Assembly: GCF_963678975.1 (NCBI RefSeq)
Contig: NC_089272.1
Coordinates: forward strand, 2,414,359-2,478,358
Source: Dysidea avara
Taxonomy: Eukaryota; Porifera; Demospongiae; Dictyoceratida; Dysideidae
DNA: 64,000 bases
Direction of reading: 5' to 3'
Shown: positions 23,539 through 35,900 of the stretch, one piece after another
How the letters are laid out: every line of letters begins with the position of its first letter
Position numbering within the stretch: position 1 is the first letter of the stretch
Made by a program: the position numbers and the translations under genes
Notes under the pieces: model-generated
What the model saw: only the letters and a program-made list of their open reading frames with translations
What the model was told of the DNA's origin: nothing
Database searches by the model: none

Positions 23539-25013
23539 TTATATTATTTTAGCAGTGTATTCACATCTGAAAATTTGTAGACATTGCCAAAAATAGATGA
23601 CTACCATTATAACCAACCATTGAATAGTATAGATGCTACACAGGACATTGTGTACAACAAACTAAGCAATTTGAGGCCTATCAAATCACCTGGACCAGAT
23701 GGTTTCCATCCAAGGGTTCTTAAAGAAGCTGCAGCTCCATTATGCTCCCCATTCACTGTTTTATTTCAACGGTCATTAGATGAGGGTGTAAAGTGATTCC
23801 TATTTTTAAAAAGAGAGAAACATCTGACCCAGGAAAATACCATCCGATAAGTTTAACATCTGTAGTATGTAAAGTTTTTGAGTCAATTGTAAAAGAAGAA
23901 ATCATTAAACATATATCAGCCAACAATCTTCTCTCAAATACACAACATAGCTTTCTACCTAAGAGATCGTGTATGTCTCAACTTTTGGAATTCTGGAATC
24001 TGGACAGATGAAATTCAGAAAGGCAATTCAGTTTATGTGATTTATTTCGACTTTTAAAAAGGCTTTTGACAAAGTACCCCATGAGACACTTCTTATTAAG
24101 TTAAAAGCATAAGGAAAGCTATTAAAATGGATACTATCATTTATTAAGCACCGGAAACAACAAGTGTCAGGAAATGGTGTTGAATCTGAATGGTCGGATG
24201 TTATGTCTGGAGTCCCACAGGGATCAGTTTTAGGTCCAATTTTCTTTATCATGCATATGATATGCCTAGTGTTCTATCAAACCCTTGTTTATTTTTCACT
24301 GATGGCACCAGAGTGTACAGTCACATTAAGAATGATAATGATATTAGAAGACAAGATATTGATAATTTAGTGAAGTGGTCAGAGGTATGACAGATGCCAT
24401 TAAACACCTCAAAATGTAAGTCACTGCACTTGGGATATTCTAACCCAAATCATATTTATTCTATGGGTGGCAAATGCATTGAACAAACTAGTGGAGAAAA
24501 GGATTTGGGCATTGTAGTTGACCATCAGCTCAATTAAGCTTCATAGCCATGTATCTCCAGTATCTGCCATAACAAGCACAGCTAGGAGACTCCTGGGGCT
24601 CATAGGAGAAAGTCGTTCATTAACTTACATGTTCAAACACTCCCCTACTTGTATAAGGCTATTGTAAGACCAACTCTTGAGTATGGAAATATTATTAGGG
24701 GGACCATTTTATAAATATATGTGATGAGAATCTAGTTGAACAAGTTCAAAGAAGGCTGGATACATCTGTTAGTCATCTTTGATATGAGGAAAGGTTCAGG
24801 TATCTCATCCTACCAATACCATCCTTAAAGTATAGACGATACCATGGTGATATGATTACAAATTTACATCTTGATCAATCCTTGTTCTTTACAAGAAATT
24901 GGACAAACACAAGAGGACATCTTTACAAGTTATTCAAACCTTTTTCCACCAATACAGTTAGACAACATTTTTATTCTCAACGAATTATAAATGACTAGAA
25001 TGCACTTCCTTTC
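23539..25013 (+). pseudogene. Retroelement A, reverse transcriptase part
   Basis: Continues A after the B insertion: FSSVFTSENL at about 23550, IKSPGPDGFHPRVLKE at 23690, IPIFKKRE and KYHPISLTS at 23795-23860, SFLPKRSCMSQL at 23950, KAFDKVPHETLL near 24060, and SGVPQGSVLGPI at 24207. The catalytic box reads FTDG instead of (F/Y)ADD at about 24298, so the second catalytic Asp is lost and the enzyme would be dead. Several frameshifts occur. Its last exon-like part (RIIND-NALP) is cut at 25013 by the element at 25014-27050 and resumes at 27056. Confidence 0.85.
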
Positions 25014-25033
25014 CAGTGGCGGATCTAGAGGGG

Positions 25034-25478
25034 TAGGGACCCGCCGATTATGCTCATAATTTTACCTATTATGCTATGCTACACTGCTAAAAAATTCACC
25101 TATTATGCTTAAATTAATGCTCAATATTTACCTATTATGCTCGATTATGCTCAATGTTCATGCCTTAGTTCATATGCTTTGCTACTAGTTTAACACTGTA
25201 TAGAAAAAAATGAGTGGCTGGAGCATAAATAATAAATTCTTGCTGCATATAAGAGAAAAGATCGATATACTCTAATAGAACAGTCGGTTTGATGATTATT
25301 CTATTAGAGTTACTGACTGCTCTATTAGAGTATATCGATCTTATTTTGCAATTGTCATTTTTCCAGCAAGAATTTATACTATTGTACAAATGTTTAACCT
25401 ATTATGCTGGCATTATGTTCAATGCTTTTAGGTACCTATTATGCTCAAAATTATGCCAGCATAATCGGCGGGTCCCTA
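25034..25478. mobile_element. hAT-type element TAGGGACCCGCCGATTATGC, inverted copy
   Basis: Close relative of 838-1297 in reverse orientation, 445 bp, with the same ends and the same central CTCTAATAGA inverted repeat (about 25258-25345). Exact 8-bp duplication TAGAGGGG at 25026-25033 and 25479-25486. It is inserted 20 bp inside the end of the CAGTGGCGGATC element. Confidence 0.93.
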
Positions 25479-25631
25479 TAGAGGGGTTTCTGGGGTTTCG
25501 ACAGAAACCCCCTTTTAAATTTAGCTCAGTTGCAGTTTAAATATATAAACATTGTTGCACTGACAATTTGTCATAGCAAACAACTATATACCACTGTATT
25601 TCAGTAGCATGCATGTAGTTGCACTTAACTG

Positions 25632-26153
25632 CAGTGTTGGGCAAGTTACTTTTTAAAAGTAACTAGTTACATATTACATATTACTTGCAGCTGAACTATT
25701 TAGTTACAGTTACATATTACCCATAAAATAAAGTAACTGTAATAATATTACATATTATATTACTTTGTGTCCATAGCCTTAAGCTGTCACGTGTGAAACT
25801 ACCACCTTATCATGTGACACGATTGCGTTGTTGGACAATGTGCAAGTCTTGATATAAGTAAGTAGCTGGTGAATAAGCCTCACTTAGTAGGCTTCGTTAC
25901 TTCGTTGTGGCTAGGCGTTACTCAGTGGGTTACTAACGAGATTAGTAACTTCGTTACTTTTAGTAATATTATTACGTAATATTAGATTCGTTACAGTAAC
26001 TATATTACTTAGGTAACGCGTTACATTTGCAAGTAAAGTACCTTGAGTTATATTACCTGTTTTTATATCGTATTTCGTTATATTACTTTGTTACCACAAA
26101 AGTAATAATATTACGTAACGCGTTAAATAAGTAGCGCGTTACTCCCAACACTG
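25632..26153. mobile_element. Complete hAT-type element CAGTGTTGGG
   Basis: Ends CAGTGTTGGGCAAGTTAC and, inverted, CAGTGTTGGGAGTAAC. Exact 8-bp duplication CTTAACTG at 25624-25631 and 26154-26161. The interior is dominated by GTTAC/GTAAC words. Non-coding. Other copies: 17004-17370 (truncated) and 48533-50575 (interrupted). Confidence 0.93.
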
Positions 26154-26337
26154 CTTAACTGACACCCTTTATAGCTATTAAACCCTCAGTAACACTTCAC
26201 TTTTCATCTCTTACTGCATTAAAAACGATCGAGATAATCTAATAGAGCAGTCATGTAATTACTCTAATAGAGCAGTCAAGTAACTACTCTAATAGAGCAA
26301 TCAAAGCTACAGCTTGTAGTCACCATCTTTTCCCTTA

Positions 26338-26862
26338 GTCTCGTGCCCAGCCGGGCTCGCGCTAATGCGCAAACACCGTCTGGTGACAATGCTCGAGTTT
26401 CTTGGGCCCGGAAGTGCGATCCAGCCATAATATTGGCTGGCCAATCAGAATCTAGGAGTTGCGTAATCGGTTTAAAACAGTGAAAAACCATTCGAAAATG
26501 GCTAGGAATAAAGTAAAACTCAGAATAGGGCGTTTTCTAGATGCGATCTCTTCATTTATCGTATTAGTAGAGGGTAGCGTTTCATTTTTGGTGAAACGTC
26601 GAGTCACGATTCATAAGGTGAGATCAGAGAAAACAACTTGACAACAAACATTTTGAACAACCTTGGTGAGTAACTTCTGATAAATGGCTTTAAATCATCT
26701 CCTTTTTCGTCTGCTTCCAATACATTCATGCGATTATGCAACTCGTCGATTCTGATTGGCCAGCCAATATTTTGGCTGGATAGCACTTCCGGGCCCAAGA
26801 AACTCGAGCATTGTCACCAGACGGTGTTTGCGCATTAGCGCTAGCCCGGCTGGGCACGAGAC
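26338..26862. mobile_element. TA-flanked element with 115-bp inverted ends, GTCTCGTGCCCAGCC
   Basis: A 525-bp element whose first and last about 115 bp are nearly perfect inverted copies (GTCTCGTGCCCAGCCGGGCT... with GCTCGAGTTTCTTGGGCCCG inside). Flanked by TA at 26336-26337 and 26863-26864. The arms are far more GC-rich than the surroundings. No transposase. Confidence 0.88.
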
Positions 26863-27055
26863 TACTTTGCCCTATATAGTTAGCTATATAGCATTTATTT
26901 AAAGCATTGGATTTATTACAATTGGTAACTAAAAATAGCCTAAAATCCAATCTCAGAATTTCTAAAGTCTCAAAATTTTCCCGAGAAATGCCTTATTCAG
27001 CTACACCAACTTTCAGAAACCCCCTTTTAAAAATCCTAGATCCGCCACTGCTTTC

Positions 27056-27240
27056 AGTGTTGTGGGGCAACATCAACCAATGAATTTAAAGCAACCCTCA
27101 ATGACAAGCACAACAAAGACAACTTATTTTTATACTGAACTGAATATATAGTTAGAAGTGTTGATGAGCTTTAAGATCAGGACTTACAGGCTTTTGCCTT
27201 TCAAATAATCCTGTATTAATATTATATATAATACATGGTT
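27056..27240 (+). pseudogene. Retroelement A, 3' end
   Basis: The reading frame broken at 25013 resumes here (TSTNEFKATLND) and stops near 27138. A 3' UTR with ACAGGCTTTTGCC follows, ending in an AT-rich tail near 27230. A similar 3' UTR word (ACAGGCTTTGCC) closes the retroelement tail at 58850-59057. Confidence 0.75.
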
Positions 27241-28366
27241 GATTAATTACCTATTTAGTTAGAATGGGAATGTATTAACTTCATCAATGCCTGGTTTTGG
27301 AAGTAGCATAACATCAACTTGTTGCAAATATTGTATATAGCTGTTTTGTTTAATGTAGTATCTGGTAATAAAATTAAGTTAATTAAGTACTGCATTAATT
27401 GCTTTAAAAAAATTCTGTATAATAATTATGCCTTTGATGCTGCTATTGGTAAATTTGCATAACAACGTATTCCAAGTCCAAGGCATTAAGCTTTGATTCA
27501 GAATACAGAGCACAAAGTGTAAGATTAACTTTTTTGTTTTCTAAGCAAAGTTACAACTCGGTTGGATTAGAGAGCTCAAGGATTCTAGATTATGCAGGGG
27601 TTAGATTAGAAAGGTTTTAATAGTTGTATTGCTAATTATGCAAACTCCTCCACACCTTACATATTCATACATATTCAAGCTACTCCACTGTTATATTCAA
27701 TGATGTTTAACAAAGAGGTATGGTCATAAAAATGTGCCACGTGCACAAATAACCAACCATTTTGTTGTAAGGAAAACAAATGCAATGTCAACTGCAAGTC
27801 CCACAGGGACATGACAGGTGTGGAATTACTTTTTAACACTAAAAGTAAGATGATAATTTTTGTGGAGAATATAGTTTTGTATGATTTACATGATTGACTG
27901 CTCTATAAGAGTAGTTCAATCGTATGTAAAATTTTTGTGTAAGAAGTTTTTGTAACAAAATACAGTAATAAATTCAACAGTGACATTTCAGGTACATTTC
28001 CACGCTGGCTTTTATCCGTAAATGTCACTTTTTCCCTGTGTTAAGGACACAATAAAAAGCCTTCATTATAAGGAAAAAGAACATTCAAGCCTAGGTCTGG
28101 CTCCATTTTTACCTCAAAAAGAGGAAATTAGATGTCTTAATTACAGCAAAAATGGACTAAAATTAAATTTTCTTGATCTCAAAGTGCCCGTGATGGAAGG
28201 AGTATGGAAAATCCAGTATGTCAGAACAACCTGGATCAGCCGAAACATTGACAGTGCTATTTTGCAATTGGAATCATAATTATGTAAGCTCTAGCATGCA
28301 ACAGACATGAATTAGCAATGACTTGATCGTTTCAGAATCATTTATAGTAATATTCACTCATTATTC
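27241..28366. other. Non-coding stretch with one unexplained frame
   Basis: An 85-codon plus-strand frame at 28022-28279 (starts MSLFPCVKD, ends AILQLES) has no domain I recognise; it could be a terminal exon or chance. A variant of the CTCTAATAGA motif (GACTGCTCTATAAGAGTA) is at about 27896-27912. Confidence 0.3.
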
Positions 28367-28595
28367 AGTCACTGTGAAAAAAGAGGTGTGAAAAAAGAGG
28401 GATATAAGATGGTATTTCCAGTGGCTTATTGAATACAAAAAAGCTTGGTATAACCTGTATTATACTAACAATCTCTTGTAAGACTTCAGTTAATGTATTA
28501 CATATACTGAAACCATATATGCGATGGTATAGTGTGTACATTATATTAGATATAAGCTATTTCAGGTAATGTGATAAGTAAACTGAAACCATATA

Positions 28596-28846
28596 TGTGA
28601 CCGGGCCTGCGATAATAGGGCATGTGGGCACATGATTTTTGCCTCCTTATTCAAACTTTCATCACCCATAACGTTTTGTACCATCATGTTATGGCAATGC
28701 AATTATCAACTCTTAGTAAGCATTTAATTGTCTTTATGATGCAAGTTACAGAATGCAAATATTCTGTTCCAGTACTGAAATATTACCTGTAGAGTGACGG
28801 GGTGTAGTTTGTGCCCACATGCCCTGTTTTCGCAGGCCCGGTCACA
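28596..28846. mobile_element. Palindromic TGTGACCGGGCC element, TA TSD
   Basis: TIR TGTGACCGGGCCTGCG... with GGGCATGTGGGCAC farther in, inverted at the right. Comparison with the uninterrupted short CACTG element shows that exactly TA was duplicated (28594-28595, 28847-28848). That settles the target duplication for the whole TGTGACC group. Confidence 0.9.
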
Positions 28847-28864
28847 TATGCAATAGTATAGTAT

Positions 28865-29215
28865 TATAGTCAGGGTTGTAAGCCTTTAAAAAAGGCCTTT
28901 TTGTGCACTTTTGGATAAAAGCATGAAACTTGGCAAAAAGTTTGTGTGTATGACAAAGATTATTTTTTGATAGGGAGCCATCTCAAATTTGACCTTTGGT
29001 GACCTTTACAGGCAATTTAGTGTTCAAAAACTATCAGTTTTGTCTCTCTTTTATGTTTGTGTAATCAAAAATCCACAAGCTTGGTGTCAAATTGATGCTT
29101 TTTTACCCTAAAGAATAAGTTGGTTTTTACAGAAAGTCTATAGCTTACTCTGTTCTAAAATTACAATGATTTTTGTGGTAAAATATGCCACTATTATCTC
29201 CCGCTCATGAAATAT
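28865..29215 (+). repeat. Left inverted end of the 12.7-kb unit
   Basis: Pairs with 41216-41553. Best-conserved blocks are within the first 170 bp (GTGCACTTTTGGATAAAAGC, TTATTTTTTGATAGGGAGCC, TTTGACCTTTGGTGACCTTT); beyond that only patches such as TGGTGTCAAATT and TCTATAGCTT still match. Confidence 0.85.
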
Positions 29216-30453
29216 GTAAGGTTTACTTTATTAATACTCTGCTGTTGTTTTTTTATCAAGGCTTTTTAGCACAAGTGCTGAAGGTCTGTACACTGTTAAA
29301 ACTGAAGTGTTGAAATAACACCAAAACCACATGTAATTTGTGGGTACCAAATATAACACCATCTTCAAGTGTAATACTAACTAACACAAGAGATGTGTTA
29401 AAATAGCACTAATATTAAGCGTTAAATTTGCACTACTCTTGTTATATTGTCATTACTAGTAATGTCATTTCAACAATAGTACATGATGTTACAACAATCA
29501 AAATTAAATTCCACTGTTGTTAGGTTCAGTTACATTGTTTATCTTTCTGTTGCTTTTATGTTCTTTGCAGCTGTATTCATCAGGATGTTAGATTCTGTAT
29601 AGGAATTACAACAGATAACATTGTCCTGTACATTGAAGTTTTATACATACCAAATTCTGTATGTAGATTCATTTCTCTCACAAACAGGCTTAATTCACAG
29701 TCCCCCATTGGATGATAAAGAATTCATTTGTTTTGCATCTTGTACAGTGTATCTAGTTCATGATGCTTGTTGATGAAACCCTGCCAGTTCCGTGTACAGC
29801 TGTGGAATGCTATATGTAAGTATATAACCAGTACACATATTATTTTCATTCTTGTTTATTCAAGTTCTAGATCTACCTTTGGTTAGCTGTGGATGCAATG
29901 TCTCCAAGGCAATATAGCAGTATCCTCTTCAAGTTCTGGTACAGCCTTTCCATTGTTGTGAGAATTGACAATAGTATTAATGTACTACTTCCTTCATGCT
30001 TGGAATGATCTACTGTAACCAAAGATATGTCATGAAAATTTAGATTTAATTACCTTGAAACATGTATGATGGATTTTCAGCAGCTACATGAAATAAAGAA
30101 AATTGCCATATAAAGTACGTCATGCAAGCATTTACTGTACATGATTATATGTTACTTACACTTAAGTGATATGTTGATCTGAAATCAAAATTGAAACTTT
30201 ACATTTCTATTATTGATACATAATTATCTCTTGACCTAACTTTACTTACCTGCTCATAATTCAGTGATGAATGGTGACGGCTACATGTACGACATACATA
30301 CCCAACTACACTTGTAGAATCGTCCTCATGCATGCATGAAAGTTCATCAGCATGAAAGTTCTACTGTTACATGATTATTAACAGACACTTGCCACATATA
30401 TACCTGTTATTAAATGTGTAAACTGCATATACAGTATGAAGTCACTATTCCTA
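29216..30453. other. Downstream flank of the SAMD3-like gene, non-coding
   Basis: No exon recognised. The word AGCACAAGTGCTGAAGGTCT at about 29269 recurs in the same orientation as CAGCACAAGTGCAGAAGGTC near 39775, on the other side of the two genes. Confidence 0.4.
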
Positions 30454-32767
30454 TTACAAAACTATGTTCTCAATGTCTGATACAAAACCTAACTGGGTTT
30501 TACTAAAGTTTGGCCCACTTTTAATTCCAAATAATTTTTTTTCTAAAAAGAGAAGACTTGTCTTCCAAGCTGATGGATATGCAATATTGAACGCATAGTA
30601 GCAAGCTATCAGTGCAGCTATTCCTTTCATTATAGAATCAACTCTTGTAATTTCTTCTTTTTCGACAATAAGTAACCACTCCCGGGTTCTTGGAGAACCT
30701 GCCTGCAAAATGTATGGCTCTGAAGTATCAACTCTTTCTATTTTGTCATCTGGATCATCACCATCCTATAATGAGAACAACCACAATGCTAAACAATAGT
30801 TACAATGCACAAAGAAACTTCTAATTATGTTTGGTTACTTTGCATGTTAACCATTGTACAACCTACTTTATTTGCACCAATTTAAAAATCCACACCTTAT
30901 TTAACACTTGCAAGCTAGTAAACTGCACTCACACACTCATTAAAAGTTTACATACCTCTAGCACAACTAAAATTTCTTCTGACTGTTTTGACATCTTGCT
31001 GTTAACTAATCTCCTTAAAAGTAGCAAAATGATGGATGCATTTGGATCTGTAAAAAAAAAACAAATAGAAAAAGTTGTCGTTACTATGCACATTACCTCA
31101 CCATTGCAAAGGTCTGCAGTAGACTTGCTACCCAACTCTGACATCACTGGTATAAGCTCTTTGTAAGTTTTCTTATTAGCTTGGGCTTCCAATTTTGCTT
31201 TGTAAAAAATTTTCGGTGCCCAAATCTGCCACTTCTCTTCAACCACTTTTTTAGGATCTTCGATCCCTGTGATCATTGAAAACTCAACCATCAGCTATAG
31301 TATAATTGGATGTATTGAGTAAGAATAATAGTTACACGACATGTATCTTACTATTTCAAACTCTTTGAGGGGTGGAAACTTTGACAAAATTTCTTTGATT
31401 GAAGGTTTGTCATCAAGAATCCATGTATGTCGATTTGCTGAGGTTAGCTGCATCAAGGAAATGATTCCATCTTTGCATTTAGATTTCTTTTCGAGTTGTT
31501 TATGCAGTTGTTCTAAATGCCCAGTATAGTTGTCCAATGAATACTTTTGTGCTGCTAAAGATGGGGTAGCTGCATGATTGGCTAAGGACTTTTCTTTCTT
31601 CAGCTTTTTTGGCGGGGTAGTAAAAGTCAAGCCAGAATTGTAACACCTGGGCTTGCGTCTAATATTTTTAAAGCGATTTTGTAATCCTTCAGTCCAAGAT
31701 CCCTAACGCAACAATAAAGTATGATAGAATTGAAAGAAATAGCTACCATGCAGTAACTCACATATCCACACCCAAGTGTATCTCCCTTTCCTTTCAAAAC
31801 ATGCTTAAAAATTTTTCTTGCAACTTCTTCATATTGTTCTAGAGTAGGGTATTTGCAATGTCCCAACATTTTTGCTACTGTCATCTGGATTATTTCTGTC
31901 CTGGCAGATTTAGTCATGTTTCCAGAATGCAGTGTGGCCATTGTTCGCTCGGAAAATTGTGTTGGAACAACAAAATCTTCTTCCCAACCCAACATGATGT
32001 CAGGCACAGTAGATTTGATGTTGCTGTCTTCACAATTAGCAGCTGAAGCAGTATTTTCCTGTATATCATAAACAAATAGTAGTGGTATTTATTATTATTA
32101 TAGAGAACATAAGTACTATTTAGCTATATAAACTAGCTAAAACATTTTATCAATGCACTTTACAGCATACTGTAGCTGACCTACTCTATAACTATATACA
32201 GTATATAGCTACCTTGAAATGGTCAGCATTGTTGTAGGTGGCAGCTTTGTCCTCAGGCGTCTTAGTCTCTAGGTGTTCTTCCAATACCTGCATGCATACA
32301 CGCATGTACAATAGCAAACAATCATAGTTATATTATATGCGTACACATATGACTACGGTAGGTGTACCTACATTGTCATTAGAAAACAAATCGGAGTCTT
32401 GATGTGGATATGGTGTGGAGGAACTGCATTGTGAACCTGGTGAAGAGGTTGTAAAAAGTGCTGTTCGTGGTAGATCGAAATCTCCAAACCGACTAAGCGT
32501 TTCATCAGCCGGATCATAGGATGACGAACACTGATGGAGTGACGGCTCGGGTGTAAGCAGCTGTGTCTCCCTTCCTGAGGCTTTAAGCCTTAAAATCATC
32601 TTTTGTAGTTTCTTTCTATCTCCAAGAGCAACTATTCCCAGTTCACTCATATCATCACGGTCCAGTTCAAGTAGCACTACACGGTCTATCTTGTTTGAGC
32701 GGAATACTTCCACGACGCTGTCGTCAAAGCCAGCCTTTACCAGCATTTCACACACTTCTTCCCCCAT
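30454..32767 (-). CDS. SAM-domain protein, SAMD3-like family, 571 aa, 7 exons
   Basis: Exons (minus strand): 32767-32372, 32287-32213, 32058-31762, 31702-31352, 31294-31102, 31047-30956, 30765-30454. All introns are GT-AG, phases agree, and the frame is open to a stop at 30454. The start is the ATG at 32767, directly before the fold. Residues 1-66 form a sterile alpha motif (GEEVCEMLVKAGF, VVLLELDRDDMSELGI, GDRKKLQKMILRL), a helical interaction domain. A Ser/Pro-rich linker follows, then a conserved body (SWTEGLQNRFKNIRRK at about residue 270) and a C-terminal helical region (ALIACYYAFNIAYPSAWK). This layout is that of animal SAMD3-like proteins, many of which are multicopy. Function is unknown; partnership with the neighbouring transposase-like protein is inference from the divergent arrangement. 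Confidence 0.85.
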
Positions 32768-32900
32768 GTAGCTGTAGCAATACACACACCTTTGCACAGT
32801 AGCTTTTAGCAATATGTCTTATTGACCGCAGGATCTATCCGCTATCATCAAGCACTAGCCACGTGATCTACATCGCACGTGACTCATCCAATACCGGACG
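32768..32900. promoter_or_regulatory. Shared 133-bp divergent promoter region
   Basis: The two start codons (32767 minus, 32901 plus) are separated by only 133 bp, so both genes must be driven from this interval, unless there are undetected 5' non-coding exons. It contains CACGTGATCTACATCGCACGTGA (two ACGTGA boxes, about 32860-32882, first 20 of 23 bases: CACGTGATCTACATCGCACG). No clear TATA box. Confidence 0.6.
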
Positions 32901-35900
32901 ATGAATAATTGTCCACTGTGTGCTGATTTTTCTTCTCCTACGACTCAGCTATTATTGCGGCACATTGGAAAAGTACATGCAAATACCCCAGAATTTCACA
33001 TACAATGTAAGTGTGCCGTCACCTTTACCAATTTTCACGCGTACAAAAGGCATCTCAGGAAGAAGCATCGGGAAATTTATGGAAATGATGGGAACAGAGA
33101 ACAGGTGCGTGGCTAATGGTAAAGCATGTAAAATTAACGCTAACAGAAGTCTATCAGGCAATCCACCAAGATGTTTTGTATATCAACTACTAGCTAGCTA
33201 GCTATACATACTGTAGCTAACTCAGTACATTTTGGTATATATGTTGCTAAAGATGATGATAACTTTATAATACATGCTGAAAGTGAAAGTGTGCTTTAGA
33301 AATAATATTTTAATAGGTGGAGCACAATGGCTTAGATCCTGAATCAAATATGGATACAGGTAATAGTGGGGCAGAGTCATCCGATAATGCTGTTCCCAAT
33401 GCCCAGTCTGAGTCATTAGAAAAGCAAATAGCTATGTGGATATTGAAGCTGAAAGAAGGAAGAAAACTAACACAATCTGCCACCGATGAAATATTGTCAG
33501 ATGTTACAGAACTTTGCTCTACTGTTGTTAGTAATCTGGGAAATGACTTACGTCAACGATTGGAGTCGGCCAGCATAAATCCAAATGATATTCCTGGCTT
33601 TGATGCTATGTTTAATGAAGCATCACCCTATGCAAATCCTTTCAAAAACCTGAAAACACAGTATCTACAGCAATCATTTTACCAGTCAAATTTCAACCTA
33701 GTTGTGAGTAGCTACACTATTATACCAAGTCTGACAAAATCAGTCTTATATAGCTGGAAAATACATGTGTTTACAAATGATTGTGTATCTCCAATTCTGT
33801 GCAATCTATAACAATTCTGCAGGTTTCAGGAAAATCTCCATAAATTGCTACAATAGTGGTGAAAATGTTACATAGTTATGATGTCCAAAGAAAAAGTTAT
33901 TGAATTTAATTTTGAAATTATGGTCAAAATTTGATGGGCTATAAGACTGATTTTATAAGACCAGCTAGATTACATATTTACATTGTAAGCCCTTTTTAAT
34001 TGATACATGAAGGGACAAAATCTGTACATATATATTCATTGATATTAATAATTATTAGTGGCCAAGCAAAGGGATATCAACTTAGCTTTCTAATCAACTG
34101 ACAATTCTCAAATGAAACTTTTACACCGTAAAACCATTCAAATGTGTTGGCTCAACATTTTTTTAATTTTACGTGCAGGCTTATGCACAACTAGGTAACA
34201 ATGTTAAAGTTGTTATTGTACTACATAATGGACATAGACCATTCACTACGGTTACACACATACTTTCATGGTTCATGACTATGGGACTTAAATTAAAATC
34301 ATTGTTTTATGAAGGAACCAATTCAAGTTACGATTGGAACGGAGCTAGTTTGGAGTGGTGAAAGTCCATCACGTCGAGTAAAGGAAGTTTCTGAGAAATA
34401 CACATATGTCCCAATTTTACAAGTGTTGGAGAGCATGCTGATGTGCCCCTCTATATTTGAAGAGGTAACAAAGATAACACTAATGGGATAGAATGTATAG
34501 CACAAAATTTCTGCTGCTTTGCTAATTACAATGAAACATTAAGATAATTTTTATTTCTGTAGACAGTGAAAGGTCACCAACGTTCTGATAACATAATGGA
34601 AGATTTCTGTGACTCCCCAAAAGCAAAAAACCACCCTTTGCTTAGCACTGACACAAATGCTATTCAAATAATGCTTTACTTTGATGAGTGTGAGCTGTGC
34701 AATCCATTAGGGTCTTTCCGTAAGAAACACAAACTTGGTAAGGAAATAGTGCACTTGCATGCCTTAAACCACTCATAGGGCACTCAACTGTTCCAATTCT
34801 TCTTGCACATTTTATTTGTCAGTGATAAATTCCAATCTTATTGACATTCTCTCTTATACTTGACATTTGCTATCAGAGTTACAATTGTATTACATAAGTA
34901 ATAAAACTTATTGCAGGGTGTTACTATTACACAATTGGAAATGTTCATCCTTCATTTCGGTCTACACTGAATGCAATCCAACTACTGTGTTTAGTAGAAG
35001 CACCGTTACTAGAGAAGTACGGACATGACAAAATACTACAGCCTGCTGTTGATGATATTGCACAACTTGAAAAGGTCAGTGTAATGGATGGAGCCTTGGG
35101 TATCTACCGTATAAGTACAAATTTTGTGAGGGACGTAATTTTAGTGGATTTCATGTTTTTTTTTGCCTTTCCCACGAATATCAGGATTGGTTCTATGCTG
35201 TACAATAGATACTCCAAGTGAAAACAAGTGATCCTCAAAAATAAAACCACAGGAATCCTGAAATTTGCTAATGCGCAAAAAAAAATTAAGTTCCTCAAAA
35301 ATTTGTACGAATACTGTAACAGTATTGATTTATGTGGCATAAATCATTAACACTATGAATCTTTTTTAAGCTTGTCAATTGTTTAATACAGGGGGTCATT
35401 CTTCAAACTTTTGAAGGACAGAGAAAGATATTTGGAACTGTAGTTTGTGTCAGTGGTGATAATCCTGGAAGTTCTGCTATAGCTGGATTTAAAGAAAGTT
35501 CAGCAGCATATCGATTTTGTCGCCAGTGCATGTCTACTAACAATGAATTCCAATATCAGGTACTACATAATCAAATAACAACTTATATTATGGTGATCTA
35601 CATGTTCTCAATAGTTTCATGAAAGTAAATTCGTTTTACGCTCCCCTGATGAGCATAGGAGTCTTGTAAAACTGCTGCAAATCCCTTCACTTCGTGATTA
35701 TTATTCAGTAACATTCGGAATTAACAGAGACTCAATACTGAACTCATTAGATTACTTTAGTGTTGCTGATGAGACTATGCCCCCTGATGTAATGCATGAC
35801 CTGTTAGAAGGATACTTACCATACACGACTAAGCTAATGCTGAGTTATTTCTTCAGGTTGGGCATTAAAATTAATGCTGTATAACCTTTAGTGTATGTCC

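Larger units (their letters stand above)
25014..27050. mobile_element. DNA transposon CAGTGGCGGATC, 5-bp TSD, with three elements inside
   Basis: Ends CAGTGGCGGATCTAG and, inverted, CAGTGGCGGATCTAG. Flanked by a 5-bp duplication CTTTC (25009-25013 and 27051-27055). Without its nested insertions (25034-25478, 25632-26153, 26338-26862) it is about 0.55 kb. The ends match those at 55161-56038 and 60376-61247 (CAGGGGCGGATC, also 5-bp duplications). The ends resemble hAT-type elements of the hAT5 group, which I recall as making 5-bp duplications; that assignment is from memory. No coding capacity. Confidence 0.85.

Noticed and set aside
25014..27050. Assigning the CAGTGGCGGATC element to CACTA because of the CACTG word at its 3' tip
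   Set aside because: In CACTA elements CACTG opens the 5' end; here the 5' end is CAGTGG, and the duplication is 5 bp, not 2-3 bp.
32333..32812. A longer N-terminus for the SAMD3-like protein starting at a TTG near 32810
   Set aside because: The ATG at 32767 lies directly before the SAM fold and gives consistent exon phases; the extra residues have no similarity to the family and would need a non-AUG start.
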